DNA of 64,000 nt from Streptomyces sp. CG 926 (GCF_003148825.1 NZ_QGGZ01000002.1:248001-312000); one strand, 5' to 3'; shown: positions 53,523 through 63,166, counted from the first letter of the stretch. A program made the numbers and translations. Notes: generated by a model from the letters alone, not told the origin.

Positions 53523-55148
53523 TCAGTGGTGGCCGTGGCCGGACTGGATCTCCTTGTATTCCTCCACCGTGGGCTTCGGAATCTGGTTGTTCTCACCGTA
53601 GATGCCCTGGCTGAGCTTCGCGCGGAGCTTCTCGGTGGCCTTGACCTTGCGCTCGACACCGTTCTCGTCGACCGTCGGGCCGATCTCGATCGGCTTGTAC
53701 TGCTCGTGCGCGGTGAGCTTGTGCAGCTGGCCCGCCGGGAGCGGCTCGTGGACCTCGACGAACTCACCGTGCGGCAGGCGCTTGATGATGCCGGTCTCGC
53801 GACCGTGCAGCACCTTGTCGTGGTCACGACGCTGCAGGCCGAGGCAGATCCGCTTGGTGACGATGAACGCCAGCACCGGGACGACGAAGAAGCCGATCCG
53901 GACGAACCACGTGATCGAGTTGATCGACAGGTGGAAGTACTGGGCGAACATGTCGTTGCCGCCGCCGATGAGGAGCACGATGTACTCCGCGATCCAGGCG
54001 ACACCGAAGGCCGTGCGGGTCGGGACGTTGCGCGGGCGGTCCAGGATGTGGTGCTCGCGCTTGTCGCCGGTGACCCAGGACTCGATGAACGGCCAGACGG
54101 CGATCGCGCCGAGGACCAGCGGGAAGAGCAGCAGCGGGATGAACACGCCCAGGACGAGCGTGTGGCCCCACATGTTGATCTCCCAGCCGGGCATGGCTCG
54201 GATCAGGCCTTCGGGCATACCCATGTACCAGTCGGGCTGCGCACCGGTGGACACGTGGTCCGGGCGGTACGGGCCCAGCGCCCAGATCGGGTTGATCGTC
54301 GCGATGGCCGCGATGGCCGCGATGACACCGAAGACCAGGAAGAAGAAGCCTCCGGCCTTGGCCATGTAGACCGGCAGCAGCGGCATGCCGACGACGTTGT
54401 TGTTCGTCTTGCCGGGACCCGCGAACTGGGTGTGCTTGTGGTAGAAGACCAGGATCAGGTGGGCCACGAGCAGGCCCATCATGATGCCGGGCAGCAGCAG
54501 GATGTGCACCGAGTAGAACCGCGCGACGAAGTCGCCGCCCGGGAACTCCCCGCCGAACAGGAACATCGACAGGTACGTGCCGACGACCGGGACGGACAGG
54601 ATGGCGCCCTGCATGAAGCGGACACCGGTACCCGAGAGCAGGTCGTCCGGCAGCGAGTAACCGGTGAAGCCGGTGAACATGCCGAGGACCAGCAGCAGGA
54701 AGCCGAAGATCCAGTTGACCTCACGCGGCTTGCGGAACGCGCCGGTGAAGAACACGCGCATCATGTGCACGACCATGGCCGCGACGAAGATCAGCGCTGC
54801 CCAGTGGTGGATCTGACGGATCAGCAGGCCACCGCGGACGTCGAAGCTGATGTCGAGCGTCGAGGCGAAGGCCTCGGACATCATGACGCCCTGCATGGGC
54901 ACGTACGAGCCGTGGTACACGACCTCGTTCATGCTCGGGTGGAAGAACAGCGTCAGGTACACACCCGTGAGGATGATGATGATGAAGCTGTAGAGGCAGA
55001 TCTCACCGAGCATGAAGGACCAGTGGTCCGGGAAGATCTTGCGCATGTTGGCCTTGGCGAGGCCGTAGATGCCCAGGCGGCCGTCCGCCCAGTCCGCTAC
55101 GCGCTCGCCGGCCGGCGCCTTGCGCTCGTTGTTGTCGCTGGTGCTCAT
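53523..55148 (-). CDS. qcrB: Cytochrome bc complex cytochrome b subunit
   Basis: A 541-aa polytopic cytochrome b of the actinobacterial bcc complex, carrying two b hemes and the quinol sites. Eight or more helices, H-H-W-A-A-L (heme ligand region near 112) and the quinol-site motif, seen here as P-D-W-Y-M-G, are present. The long C-terminal tail of about 120 residues (H-K-L-T-A-H-E-Q-Y) is an actinobacterial trait. QcrB is the target of antimycobacterial imidazopyridines. It overlaps qcrA by 4 bp. Confidence 0.96.
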   Translation of the reverse strand: MSTSDNNERKAPAGERVADWADGRLGIYGLAKANMRKIFPDHWSFMLGEICLYSFIIIILTGVYLTLFFHPSMNEVVYHGSYVPMQGVMMSEAFASTLDISFDVRGGLLIRQIHHWAALIFVAAMVVHMMRVFFTGAFRKPREVNWIFGFLLLVLGMFTGFTGYSLPDDLLSGTGVRFMQGAILSVPVVGTYLSMFLFGGEFPGGDFVARFYSVHILLLPGIMMGLLVAHLILVFYHKHTQFAGPGKTNNNVVGMPLLPVYMAKAGGFFFLVFGVIAAIAAIATINPIWALGPYRPDHVSTGAQPDWYMGMPEGLIRAMPGWEINMWGHTLVLGVFIPLLLFPLVLGAIAVWPFIESWVTGDKREHHILDRPRNVPTRTAFGVAWIAEYIVLLIGGGNDMFAQYFHLSINSITWFVRIGFFVVPVLAFIVTKRICLGLQRRDHDKVLHGRETGIIKRLPHGEFVEVHEPLPAGQLHKLTAHEQYKPIEIGPTVDENGVERKVKATEKLRAKLSQGIYGENNQIPKPTVEEYKEIQSGHGHH

Positions 55149-56203
55149 CCGCGCTCCCAGAATGCAGGACCGACGGGCTCTTCGAAGTCGCCGAGCGCTT
55201 CGAGGAAGCCTTCGTCATTCACGCCGATCCGCAGCTGCGGAAGCGCGTGACCGGCCGGGCCGAAGATGACACGGGCGCCGTCGGAGAGGTCGAAGGTGGA
55301 CTGGTGGCACGGGCAGAGCACGTGGTGCGTCTGCTGCTCGTACAGGCTGATCGGGCAGCCGACGTGGGTGCAGATCTTGGAGTAGGCCACGATCCCGTCG
55401 TGGGACCACTCCAGTTCCTGCTTGTCCTTGATGTCGTCCGGCTGGATACGGACGATCATCAGGGCGGCCTTGGCGATCTGGACCTGGAAGTCGTGCTGCT
55501 CCTCCTCCAGGCCTTCCGGCCGGGCGAAGGTGAGCGACCCGACGAGCACGTCCTCGGGACGCAGCGGCTCGTTGGTGTTGTCGTTGATGAGCAGCTTGCC
55601 CTTGGCCCAGACGGTCTTGCGCAGCTTCTCCTCGGGCAGCGGGCCCAGGTCGCGCAGCAGCATGACGCCGGCGAGCGGCACCATGGCCATCGCGCCGAGC
55701 AGCGTGTTGCGGATCAGCGGCCGGCGGCCGATGCCGGACTCGTTGGCGCCGTCGGCGAAGTCGCTCAGGACCTGCGCCTTGACCTCCGGCGGAGCGGCGA
55801 TCTCGTGGCGCTCGGCGGCGACCTCCACGTCGGACATCAGGGTGCGGGCCCAGTGGACCGCGCCGGCGCCGATGCAGAAGAGGGCCACGCCCAGGGTCAG
55901 ACCCAGGGAGAAGTTGAGCGCGCTGACCTTCCCGATGGGGAAGATGTAGACGATCTTGTCGACCGGGAAGATTACGTAGGACGCGATGAAGCCGATCGTC
56001 GCCAGCATCGACAGCGTGAAGAGCATCGCGACGGTGCGCTCGGAGCGCCTCGCCGCCCGCTCGTCGATGTCCTGGATGCGGGGCTTGTGGACCGGCAGGC
56101 CCGGGTCGGCGAACGGGTCGTCCGCGACCGCGACGCCACCGTGGTGGGCGTCTCCCTGCTCGCTCGGCAGGTGCTTCTCTTCGGGAATCTCTTGGTTACT
56201 CAT
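55145..56203 (-). CDS. qcrA: Cytochrome bc complex Rieske iron-sulfur subunit
   Basis: A 352-aa Rieske protein. The 2Fe-2S ligands lie in C-T-H-V-G-C and C-P-C-H-Q-S (about residues 277-300), with the disulfide cysteines in place. Unlike proteobacterial Rieske proteins it has an N-terminal cytoplasmic region and three membrane helices (about 55-190), the actinobacterial type inserted by Sec and Tat together. It overlaps qcrB and qcrC by 4 bp each. Confidence 0.96.
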   Translation of the reverse strand: MSNQEIPEEKHLPSEQGDAHHGGVAVADDPFADPGLPVHKPRIQDIDERAARRSERTVAMLFTLSMLATIGFIASYVIFPVDKIVYIFPIGKVSALNFSLGLTLGVALFCIGAGAVHWARTLMSDVEVAAERHEIAAPPEVKAQVLSDFADGANESGIGRRPLIRNTLLGAMAMVPLAGVMLLRDLGPLPEEKLRKTVWAKGKLLINDNTNEPLRPEDVLVGSLTFARPEGLEEEQHDFQVQIAKAALMIVRIQPDDIKDKQELEWSHDGIVAYSKICTHVGCPISLYEQQTHHVLCPCHQSTFDLSDGARVIFGPAGHALPQLRIGVNDEGFLEALGDFEEPVGPAFWERG

Positions 56204-57009
56204 GACTTCTTGGCCTTAGCGGTGTGGGCCGCGACCCAGACGGCGACAGCGATCAGCGCACCCAGGGCGAAGATCCAGCCGAACAGACCCTCGGAGACGG
56301 GGCCGAGGCCGCCGAGCTTCAGGCCACCGGGGCTGGTCGACTTCTCGCCGTTGACGTTCTCGAGGTACGCGATGATGTCCTTCTTCTGCTTCTCCGGCAT
56401 GGTGCTGTCGGGGAAGGAGGGCATGTTCTGCGGGCCGGTCAGCATGGCCTCGTAGATGTGCTTCGGCGAGACGCCCTCAAGGTTGGGGGCGTACTTGCCG
56501 TTCGTCAGCGCGCCGCCTTCGCCGGTGAAGTTGTGGCACTGCGCGCAGTTGTTGCGGAAGAGCTCACCACCGTTGGCGATGTCGGCGCCCGCCGGGTCGT
56601 ACTGCTTCTCGGTCGGCGTGATCGGACCGGCGCCGAGCGACGCGACGTACGCGGCCAGCTGGTCGATCTGCGCCTGGTCGTAGATGACGGGCTTCTTCGG
56701 CACCTGGGCGCCGGGCTGCTGGGCGGGCATGCGGCCCGTGCTCACCTGGAAGTCGACGGCCGCGGAGCCGACGCCGACCAGGCTCGGGCCGTCAGAGGAA
56801 CCCTGACCGCCGGTTCCGTGGCAGCTTGCGCAACCCACGGCGTAGAGCTTCTTGCCCTCCTCGATGGCGAGGGACTGGGCGGTTTCATCGGCCTGCGCCT
56901 TGCCCGCGGGGGCGAAGGCGGCGTACAGCCCCCCAGTGGCCGCCAGCGCGAGGAGTAGAACGACGACCGCCGCCAGCGGATGGCGTCGTCGTGCGGAGAG
57001 CTTTTTCAC
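56200..57009 (-). CDS. qcrC: Diheme cytochrome c subunit of the bcc complex
   Basis: A 269-aa protein with two c-type heme sites, C-A-S-C-H (60-64) and C-A-Q-C-H (155-159). An N-terminal signal anchor (about 12-32) and a C-terminal helix (about 241-262) fix it to the membrane. The second heme replaces soluble cytochrome c and passes electrons straight to CtaC in the bcc-aa3 supercomplex. It follows ctaE by 76 bp, probably in one operon. Confidence 0.96.
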   Translation of the reverse strand: MKKLSARRRHPLAAVVVLLLALAATGGLYAAFAPAGKAQADETAQSLAIEEGKKLYAVGCASCHGTGGQGSSDGPSLVGVGSAAVDFQVSTGRMPAQQPGAQVPKKPVIYDQAQIDQLAAYVASLGAGPITPTEKQYDPAGADIANGGELFRNNCAQCHNFTGEGGALTNGKYAPNLEGVSPKHIYEAMLTGPQNMPSFPDSTMPEKQKKDIIAYLENVNGEKSTSPGGLKLGGLGPVSEGLFGWIFALGALIAVAVWVAAHTAKAKKS

Positions 57010-57085
57010 GGATTACCCCGGTGTCAGGATCTTCTGCGTCGGTGTGTCTGGATGGAGTGCCGGGTCTTGCCCGGTGACGTGTTCG

Positions 57086-57706
57086 CTACTTGATCAGGTA
57101 GATCGTCGCGAAGAGGCCGATCCAGACGACGTCGACGAAGTGCCAGTAGTAGGACACGACGATGGCCGACGTGGCCTGTTCGTGGGTGAACCTCTTGGCC
57201 GCGTACGTCCGACCGAGGACCAGCAGGAAGGCGATGAGACCGCCCGTCACGTGCAACCCGTGGAAGCCGGTGGTCAGGTAGAACACCGAGCCGTACGGAT
57301 TGGACGAGAGGGACAGGCCCTCATGCTTGACCAGCTCGGTGTACTCGAACACCTGGCCGCCAATGAAGATCGCACCCATGACGAACGTGATGATGAACCA
57401 CGTCCTGAGCTTCTTCACGTCACCGCGCTCGGCGGCGAATACGCCGAGCTGGCAGGTGAGCGAGGAAAGCACCAGGATCGTCGTGTTCGTCGCCGAGAAG
57501 GGAAGATTCAGGGCTTCGGCCTGAGTCGTCCAGAACTCGGGACCCATCACGGATCGCAGGGTGAAGTACATCGCGAAGAGGGCCGCGAAGAACATCAGCT
57601 CGGAACTCAACCAGATGATGGTTCCGACGCTGACGAGGTTCGGCCGGTTGACCGTCGGGTGCGCGTGCCCGGTATCTACTGTCGTTGCTGTCGCCACGAC
57701 CGACAT
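57086..57706 (-). CDS. ctaE: Cytochrome c oxidase subunit III
   Basis: A 206-aa subunit III of the aa3 oxidase with five helices; F-H-G-L-H-V-T-G-G and the W-H-F-V-D-V-V-W motif are conserved. The ATG at 57706 lies inside a near-perfect palindrome (57697-57717) and no ribosome binding site is close, which is unusual for so highly expressed a gene. ctaE-qcrC-qcrA-qcrB is the standard actinobacterial order. Confidence 0.95.
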   Translation of the reverse strand: MSVVATATTVDTGHAHPTVNRPNLVSVGTIIWLSSELMFFAALFAMYFTLRSVMGPEFWTTQAEALNLPFSATNTTILVLSSLTCQLGVFAAERGDVKKLRTWFIITFVMGAIFIGGQVFEYTELVKHEGLSLSSNPYGSVFYLTTGFHGLHVTGGLIAFLLVLGRTYAAKRFTHEQATSAIVVSYYWHFVDVVWIGLFATIYLIK

Positions 57707-57717
57707 TATGTCGGTCG
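57697..57717. promoter_or_regulatory. Perfect palindrome across the ctaE start codon
   Basis: CGACCGACAT-T-ATGTCGGTCG has 10-bp arms with a single central base. On the minus strand the ctaE ATG lies within it. As DNA it looks like an operator; as RNA it would fold into an 8-bp stem with an AUAAU loop holding part of the start codon. A second inverted repeat, GCCGTTCGG/CCGAACGGC, lies upstream (57744-57752 and 57776-57784). Confidence 0.6.
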
Positions 57718-57834
57718 CTTATCCCGCCCTCACCCCGGGGGGTGCCGTTCGGAGTGTCAGGGGCGTGTGCAAGGCCCGAACGGCCCATCAGATGAGCCCT
57801 GTGCGGGGTCACCCACGACATGTTCGAACCGATG

Positions 57835-57861
57835 TTGACGACGCACCGGGAGGAGTAGCAT
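57835..57861 (+). promoter_or_regulatory. Possible promoter of the receiver-like gene
   Basis: TTGACG (57835-57840) and TAGCAT (57856-57861) with a 15-bp spacer, shorter than ideal. The start of transcription would be near 57868, giving a leader of about 38 nt with GGAGGAACG before the ATG at 57906. Confidence 0.4.
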
Positions 57862-57905
57862 CCCGCGCAACATCAACGTGATTCACGGCCACGTGGAGGA
57901 ACGAA

Positions 57906-58307
57906 ATGCGGGCGACTGCGCGGGTTCTGGTCTACAGCGACGACGCGGGCACCCGGGAGCAGGTGCGGTTGGCGGCAGGACGCAGGCCCGCCGCGGACCT
58001 GCCGCCGGTGGAGTTCCTGGAGTGTGCGACGTTGCCGGCGGTCCTGACGGAGCTGGACCGGGGTGGTGTCGACGTGTGCGTGCTGGACGGCGAGGCGGTT
58101 CCGGCCGGGGGCATGGGTGTGTGCCGGCAGATCAAGGACGAGATCTTCCGGTGTCCGCCGGTGCTGCTGCTGATGGGGCGCCCGCAGGACGCCTGGCTGG
58201 CCACGTGGAGCCGCGCGGACGCCGCCGTGACCCTTCCGGTGGATCCGGTGCAGTTCGCGGACACCCTGGCGGGCCTTCTGAGGACCCGTCTGTCCTTGGA
58301 CGCCTGA
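57906..58307 (+). CDS. Degenerate receiver (CheY-like) protein
   Basis: A 133-aa protein with the outline of a response-regulator receiver domain: acidic pocket Asp12/Asp13, candidate phospho-acceptor Asp61 (V-C-V-L-D-G-E). The conserved Thr/Ser of strand 4 is replaced by Met-Gly (L-L-L-M-G-R, about 90) and the conserved Lys of strand 5 is missing (L-P-V-D-P, 110-114). It has no output domain. It may bind partners without normal phosphotransfer. It is divergent from ctaE and inside the cytochrome oxidase locus, as also in S. coelicolor to my recollection. GGAGG precedes the ATG. Confidence 0.7.
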   Translation: MRATARVLVYSDDAGTREQVRLAAGRRPAADLPPVEFLECATLPAVLTELDRGGVDVCVLDGEAVPAGGMGVCRQIKDEIFRCPPVLLLMGRPQDAWLATWSRADAAVTLPVDPVQFADTLAGLLRTRLSLDA

Positions 58308-58368
58308 CACGTCCTGCGGGGCCTCAGGCGCCCCACAGGGGGCCTTACGGGTGAATGAGGCCGGGATC

Positions 58369-58395
58369 CTCCCCCCGGACGCCGTCCGGGGGGAG
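58369..58395. terminator. Bidirectional terminator between the receiver-like and L,D-transpeptidase genes
   Basis: A perfect 12-bp G+C stem (58369-58380 with 58384-58395) around GCC, lying in the 106-bp gap between two convergent genes. Confidence 0.75.
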
Positions 58396-58413
58396 CACCG
58401 GGCCGCGAACCAC

Positions 58414-59661
58414 CTAGACGGTGGGGCGCAGGCGGGCCTGGTCGACCGGGCTGCGGCCTTCCTGGGTGCCCTTGAGCACGGCGCTGCCCTGGCGCCAGTC
58501 CTTCCAGTCCATGTTCCAGTCGCCGAAGCCGTTGCCGAAGACGTCCATGTCGTCGCCGATGCTGTTGATCACCTTGACGATGTCGCCCTCGGTGATGTTC
58601 TCGTAGAACCAGGCGGCGTTGCCGGTGCTCATGCCCGTGCAGCCGTGGCTGACGTTCTCGTAGCCCTGGGAACCGACGGACCACGGCGCGGCGTGGACGT
58701 ATTCACCACTCCAGGTGACGCGGGTGGCGTAGTAGACGGGCAGGTTGTAGTACTCGCTGCCGCCGATGCCGACGGTGTCGCCGCGCATCTGTACGAAGTA
58801 CTGCTTGCCCAGCACCACCTTGATGCCGTTGCGGGTGGAGAAGCCGGGCTTTCCGGTGGTCACCGGAATGGTGTTGATCACTTCTCCGTTGCGCTTGAAC
58901 GTGAGGTAGTGCGAGGAGGCGTCGGTGGTGACCTCGACCCGGTCCCCGATCTCCAGCTTCAGCGGCTTGGCGACGGCTCCGTGGAGTTCGTCGGTGATCC
59001 TGACGCCCTCCAGGTTGCTCCGTACGGAGACGGCGGAGTGGGCGGGCCAGTAGTCCTTGGGCCGGTAGTGGAGGTTCTTGTCATCCACCCAGTGCCAGGC
59101 GCCCTCGACCCCGGGCGGGGCGTCGACGACGAGGCCCCGTTCCACGATGGCGCGGGCGGCCTTGTCCTGGACCGGTTCGCTGAGTTCGGCGGTGATGGGC
59201 TGTCCGACGCCGTACTTGCCCTCGTCCGGGCCGAATTCGACCTTCAGGATCCCCTTGGACGGGGTGGTGTCGAAGGTGAGCGTGCGCTGCCCGGGGGCGC
59301 CCCGCTCGTCCTCGGTGCTCACGGTGACCGTGTAGCGGACGCCTGAGGCCATCGGGGTCGTGCTGTGCCAGCGGTCCCCCTTGGCGCTCAGTTCGCCCGC
59401 CAGGCGGCGGCCGTGGGTGTCCACGGCCAGCACATCGGTGATCCGGCCGCCGCCGCTCTTGGCGGTGATCTCCAGGGGCCGGTCGGGGTTCACGGGGCGC
59501 TTGCCGGCGTTCTGGTTGAAGGCGACCTGATCGCCCGCGTCGAACGGGCGGGCTGACAGCGGGTTCTTGTCGCCGGACCCGCATGCGGTGGCGCCGGCCC
59601 CGAGGGACGCGACCAGCAGGGAGCAGCTGAGTACCGTCCAAAGACGCGGTGAGTGCTTCAT
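58414..59661 (-). CDS. L,D-transpeptidase lipoprotein (Ig-like plus YkuD)
   Basis: A 415-aa exported enzyme. Signal peptide with lipobox-like A-T-A-C (Cys27), two Ig-like domains (about 45-250) and a YkuD catalytic domain (about 250-375) with the nucleophile Cys341 in S-H-G-C. The layout matches LdtMt2-type enzymes that make 3-3 peptidoglycan cross-links, are copper- and carbapenem-sensitive, and cross-link walls in polar-growing actinobacteria. The ATG at 59661 lies 7 nt after TAGCGT, without a ribosome binding site. It lies between ctaE and ctaF, splitting the oxidase genes. Confidence 0.88.
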   Translation of the reverse strand: MKHSPRLWTVLSCSLLVASLGAGATACGSGDKNPLSARPFDAGDQVAFNQNAGKRPVNPDRPLEITAKSGGGRITDVLAVDTHGRRLAGELSAKGDRWHSTTPMASGVRYTVTVSTEDERGAPGQRTLTFDTTPSKGILKVEFGPDEGKYGVGQPITAELSEPVQDKAARAIVERGLVVDAPPGVEGAWHWVDDKNLHYRPKDYWPAHSAVSVRSNLEGVRITDELHGAVAKPLKLEIGDRVEVTTDASSHYLTFKRNGEVINTIPVTTGKPGFSTRNGIKVVLGKQYFVQMRGDTVGIGGSEYYNLPVYYATRVTWSGEYVHAAPWSVGSQGYENVSHGCTGMSTGNAAWFYENITEGDIVKVINSIGDDMDVFGNGFGDWNMDWKDWRQGSAVLKGTQEGRSPVDQARLRPTV

Positions 59662-59716
59662 GGATCCAACGCTATGAAGATATGACAAATACGGCGCGCG
59701 GGGTGACTGCAAACGA

Positions 59717-59754
59717 GGGGCCCGGGCTCCTCCCGAAGGAGGGGCCCGGGCCCC
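59717..59754 (-). terminator. Terminator of the ctaCDF operon
   Basis: A 17-bp stem with one G-U-type pair (59717-59733 with 59738-59754) around CGAA. It lies 33 bp after the ctaF stop on the minus strand. Palindromic GGGCCCGGG words make it stable in both directions. Confidence 0.8.
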
Positions 59755-59786
59755 AAGTGCGTCACGGCGCGGCCGCGACGGTGCTG

Positions 59787-60185
59787 CTACTGGTTCTGGT
59801 TCTCACCGCGGTAGTACTCGTACACCCAGCCCCACAGGCCGATCATGATGATCGGGGCCGAGAAGTACATGAGCCACCAGCCGAAGACGACGCCCAGGAA
59901 GGCGAGCGCACCGCCGATACCCAGCGAGAGCGGCTGCCAGCTGTGCGGGGAGAAGAACCCCAGCTCGCCCGCCTCGTCGGCGACGTCGGCCTCCAGGTTG
60001 TCCTGGGCCATCTCGTCGACACGCTTGGCCGTGAAGGCCAGGTAGTAGCCGATCATGACGCTCAGGCCGAAGGCCAGGAAGAGCGCGGTGGTACCGACGG
60101 GCTCCTTCGACCACACGCCGTACACGACGGCCATGATCAGGATGAAGAAGGAGAGCCAGAGGAACATCTTGCCCTGGATCTTCAC
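59787..60185 (-). CDS. ctaF: Cytochrome c oxidase subunit IV
   Basis: A 132-aa small membrane subunit of the actinobacterial aa3 oxidase ([12 protein letters not shown]), with about four hydrophobic segments. W-W-L-M-Y-F-S-A-P lies near residue 104 and the C-terminus is E-N-Q-N-Q. This is not homologous to eukaryotic subunit IV. It overlaps ctaD by 4 bp. Confidence 0.93.
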   Translation of the reverse strand: MKIQGKMFLWLSFFILIMAVVYGVWSKEPVGTTALFLAFGLSVMIGYYLAFTAKRVDEMAQDNLEADVADEAGELGFFSPHSWQPLSLGIGGALAFLGVVFGWWLMYFSAPIIMIGLWGWVYEYYRGENQNQ

Positions 60186-61912
60186 TTGTCGGCCTCCTTG
60201 CCACCGGTGACGGCCTTGGCGGCGACGCTGTGGTCCTCGAGGTGGTCGAGGGCCGCGATCTCAGGGTGGTGCAGGTCGAACGCCGGCGACTCGGAACGGA
60301 TCCGCGGCAGGGTGAGGAAGTTGTGCCGCGGCGGCGGGCAGGACGTCGCCCACTCGAGCGAACGGCCGTAGCCCCACGGGTCGTCGACCTCGACCTTCTT
60401 GCCGTACTTGGCCGTCTTCCAGACGTTGTACATGAACGGCAGCATCGACAGGCCGAGCACGAACGAGCTGATCGTCGAGATCGTGTTCAGCGCGGTGAAG
60501 CCGTCGGCGGCGAGGTAGTCCGCGTAACGACGCGGCATGCCCTCGGCACCGAGCCAGTGCTGCACCAGGAAGGTGCCGTGGAAGCCGATGAACAGCGTCC
60601 AGAACGTCATCTTGCCGAGGCGCTCGTCCAGCATCTTGCCCGTGAACTTCGGCCACCAGAAGTGGAAGCCGGCGAACATCGCGAACACCACGGTGCCGAA
60701 GACGACGTAGTGGAAGTGCGCGACGACGAAGTACGAGTCGGAGACGTGGAAGTCCATCGGGGGCGAGGCCAGGATGACGCCGGTCAGACCACCGAAGGTG
60801 AAGGTGACCAGGAAGCCGATCGTCCAGAGCATCGGGGTCTCGAAGGACAACGAGCCCTTCCACATGGTGCCGATCCAGTTGAAGAACTTCACACCGGTCG
60901 GTACCGCGATCAGGAAGGTCATGAAGGAGAAGAACGGCAGCAGCACACCGCCGGTGACGTACATGTGGTGGGCCCACACGGTCACGGAGAGGCCGGCGAT
61001 CGCGATCGTCGCGGCGATCAGGCCGATGTAGCCGAACATCGGCTTGCGGCTGAAGACCGGGATGATCTCGGAGACGATTCCGAAGAATGGCAGCGCGATG
61101 ATGTACACCTCTGGATGCCCGAAGAACCAGAAGAGGTGTTGCCATAGCAAGGCGCCGCCGTTCGCGGCATCGAACACATGCGAACCGAACTTACGGTCGG
61201 CCTCCAGTGCGAAGAGCGCGGCGGCCAGCACCGGGAAGGCGAGCAGGACCAGGACACCGGTCAGCAGCACGTTCCAGGTGAAGATCGGCATGCGGAACAT
61301 CGTCATGCCCGGAGCGCGCATGCAGATGATCGTGGTGATGAAGTTGACCGAACCGAGGATCGTGCCGAAGCCGGAGAAGGCCAGACCCATGATCCACATG
61401 TCGGCGCCGATGCCCGGCGAGCGGACCGCGTCCGACAGCGGGGAGTAGGCGAACCAGCCGAAGTCGGCGGCGCCGCTCGGCGTGACGAAGCCGGCCACCG
61501 CGATGGTCGAGCCGAAGAGGTACAGCCAGTACGCGAACATGTTCAGCCGCGGGAACGCCACGTCGGGCGCGCCGATCTGCAGCGGCATGATCCAGTTGGC
61601 GAAGCCCGCGAAGAGCGGGGTGGCGAACATCAGCAGCATGATCGTGCCATGCATGGTGAACGCCTGGTTGAACTGCTCGTTCGACATGATCTGCGTGCCC
61701 GGACGAGCCAGCTCGGCGCGCATGAAGAGCGCCAGCAGACCGCCGATGATGAAGAACACGAACGACGTGACCAGGTACATCGTGCCGATGGTCTTGTGGT
61801 CGGTCGTGGTCATCCACTTCACGACCACATTGCCCGGCTGCTTGCGCCGTACCGGCAGCTCGTTCTCATACGAGTCGGCGGCGGCACCCTGGGATTCGTT
61901 GAGGATGCTCAC
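60182..61912 (-). CDS. ctaD: Cytochrome c oxidase subunit I
   Basis: A 576-aa subunit I with twelve helices carrying heme a, heme a3 and CuB. Conserved elements include F-T-M-H-G-T-I (heme a ligand), W-F-F-G-H-P-E-V-Y (CuB histidine cross-linked to tyrosine) and V-A-H-F-H-Y-V (heme ligands). It reduces oxygen to water and pumps protons. It overlaps ctaC and ctaF by 4 bp, so the operon is ctaC-ctaD-ctaF. Confidence 0.97.
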   Translation of the reverse strand: MSILNESQGAAADSYENELPVRRKQPGNVVVKWMTTTDHKTIGTMYLVTSFVFFIIGGLLALFMRAELARPGTQIMSNEQFNQAFTMHGTIMLLMFATPLFAGFANWIMPLQIGAPDVAFPRLNMFAYWLYLFGSTIAVAGFVTPSGAADFGWFAYSPLSDAVRSPGIGADMWIMGLAFSGFGTILGSVNFITTIICMRAPGMTMFRMPIFTWNVLLTGVLVLLAFPVLAAALFALEADRKFGSHVFDAANGGALLWQHLFWFFGHPEVYIIALPFFGIVSEIIPVFSRKPMFGYIGLIAATIAIAGLSVTVWAHHMYVTGGVLLPFFSFMTFLIAVPTGVKFFNWIGTMWKGSLSFETPMLWTIGFLVTFTFGGLTGVILASPPMDFHVSDSYFVVAHFHYVVFGTVVFAMFAGFHFWWPKFTGKMLDERLGKMTFWTLFIGFHGTFLVQHWLGAEGMPRRYADYLAADGFTALNTISTISSFVLGLSMLPFMYNVWKTAKYGKKVEVDDPWGYGRSLEWATSCPPPRHNFLTLPRIRSESPAFDLHHPEIAALDHLEDHSVAAKAVTGGKEADK

Positions 61913-62883
61913 AGTTTGTTCACTTCCGCATTCCGGGCCGGGTCGCTCTGCTGGATACCGGCCGGGAGGAAGCCGGTCTGACCCTTCTCCGCCAGATCCT
62001 TCAGGTACGCCCGGTAGTCCTCAGGGGAGACGACCTTGACGTTGAAGAGCATCCGGGAGTGGTCGACGCCGCAGAGTTCGGCGCACTTGCCCATGAAGGT
62101 GCCGTATTCGGACGGGGTGACCTCGAAGACGTTGGTGTGGCCCGGAATGACGTCCTGCTTGAACAGGAACGGGACCACCCAGAAGGAGTGGATCACGTCG
62201 TTCGACGACAGGATGAAACGGACCTTCTCACCCTTGGGGAGGACCAGGGTCGGACCCGGGTTGCCCGTCTGGGGGTTCCGGTCGCCCGGGACGCCCTTCT
62301 GGTAGACGCCCTCGGCGCCCGCCGGGAAGTCCTTGGTGAAGCGGTCCGGGATGGAGGCGAGCTCCTTGGGGACCGCGCCCGCCTTCGGGGTGGCCGCGTC
62401 GCCGTCGACGTTCTCGACGTAGTTGAAGCCCCAGCTCCACTGGAAGCCGATCACGTTGATCGTGTGCGGCGGCTTCGGGGTGAGGGCCAGGAGCTTCGAC
62501 TCGTCACGAGCGGTGAAGTAGAAGAGCACCGAGACGATGATCAGCGGGACCACGGTGTACAGCGCCTCGATGGGCATGTTGTACCGGGTCTGCGCGGGCA
62601 CCTCGATCTTCGTCCGGCTGCGCCGGTGGAAGATGACGCTCCAGATGATCAGGCCCCACACGAGGATGCCCGTGACCAGCGCGGCCGCCCAGGATCCCTG
62701 CCACAGGGAGAGGATGCGCGGCGCCTCCTCGGTTACCGGAGTCGGCATTCCGAGGCGGGGGAAGTCTTTCCATGTATACGAGCAACCAGTGGCGGTCGCC
62801 AGGACCACGCCCGCAGTCAGCGCCTGCAGCAGCTTCCGCCGCATCGGGCGCCGCGGCGAGCGGTCGGAGCCGTAGGGACTCAC
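61909..62883 (-). CDS. ctaC: Cytochrome c oxidase subunit II
   Basis: A 324-aa subunit II. Signal peptide with a lipobox-like A-T-G-C (Cys34), two transmembrane helices, then a cupredoxin domain with the CuA site [12 protein letters not shown]. It accepts electrons from QcrC. GTG 62883 follows GGAAGG by 6 nt and begins the conserved [10 protein letters not shown]; the frame is open to 62988 without support. It is the first gene of ctaCDF. Confidence 0.95.
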   Translation of the reverse strand: MSPYGSDRSPRRPMRRKLLQALTAGVVLATATGCSYTWKDFPRLGMPTPVTEEAPRILSLWQGSWAAALVTGILVWGLIIWSVIFHRRSRTKIEVPAQTRYNMPIEALYTVVPLIIVSVLFYFTARDESKLLALTPKPPHTINVIGFQWSWGFNYVENVDGDAATPKAGAVPKELASIPDRFTKDFPAGAEGVYQKGVPGDRNPQTGNPGPTLVLPKGEKVRFILSSNDVIHSFWVVPFLFKQDVIPGHTNVFEVTPSEYGTFMGKCAELCGVDHSRMLFNVKVVSPEDYRAYLKDLAEKGQTGFLPAGIQQSDPARNAEVNKL

Positions 62884-62963
62884 GTAGCGCCTTCCCGAGA
62901 GTCTCGGCCCGCGCGGCCGGCCGCGGCCGTGTTCGGGTCGGTCGCCGGCCCTGACGCAGGCAG

Positions 62964-62992
62964 GGGTTTGGATGTTTATGCGGACCAAACCC
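62964..62992. promoter_or_regulatory. Inverted repeat upstream of ctaC
   Basis: GGGTTTGG (62964-62971) and CCAAACCC (62985-62992) are perfect 8-bp arms 13 bp apart, about 80-110 bp upstream of the ctaC start in the 283-bp divergent spacer. They could be an operator for ctaCDF. The remainder of the spacer shows no other clear element. Confidence 0.4.
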
Positions 62993-63166
62993 TACTGGAC
63001 GCTATTTGGGGTCGCGCGGGGAGGGTGCCCAACGCGCCGCTACTGCCCCCGAAGGGATGGATCCGCCGTCCGGGGGACGGTGCGAATGGCCCTGAATGGC
63101 GGGCTCCGGAGCACATCTGACGCCCCCTGACCTCGAACGCTGCGGGCCCGGGGTTAGCGTGACCGG

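Noticed and set aside
51830..53614. 594-codon plus-strand frame over the riboswitch and trpD
   Set aside because: It is antisense to trpD and the SAM-IV riboswitch; it has no ribosome binding site and a Ser/Arg/Pro-rich composition.
58308..58413. tRNA-like fold in the hairpin region
   Set aside because: The symmetric G+C stem is a terminator; no acceptor, D or T arms can be drawn.
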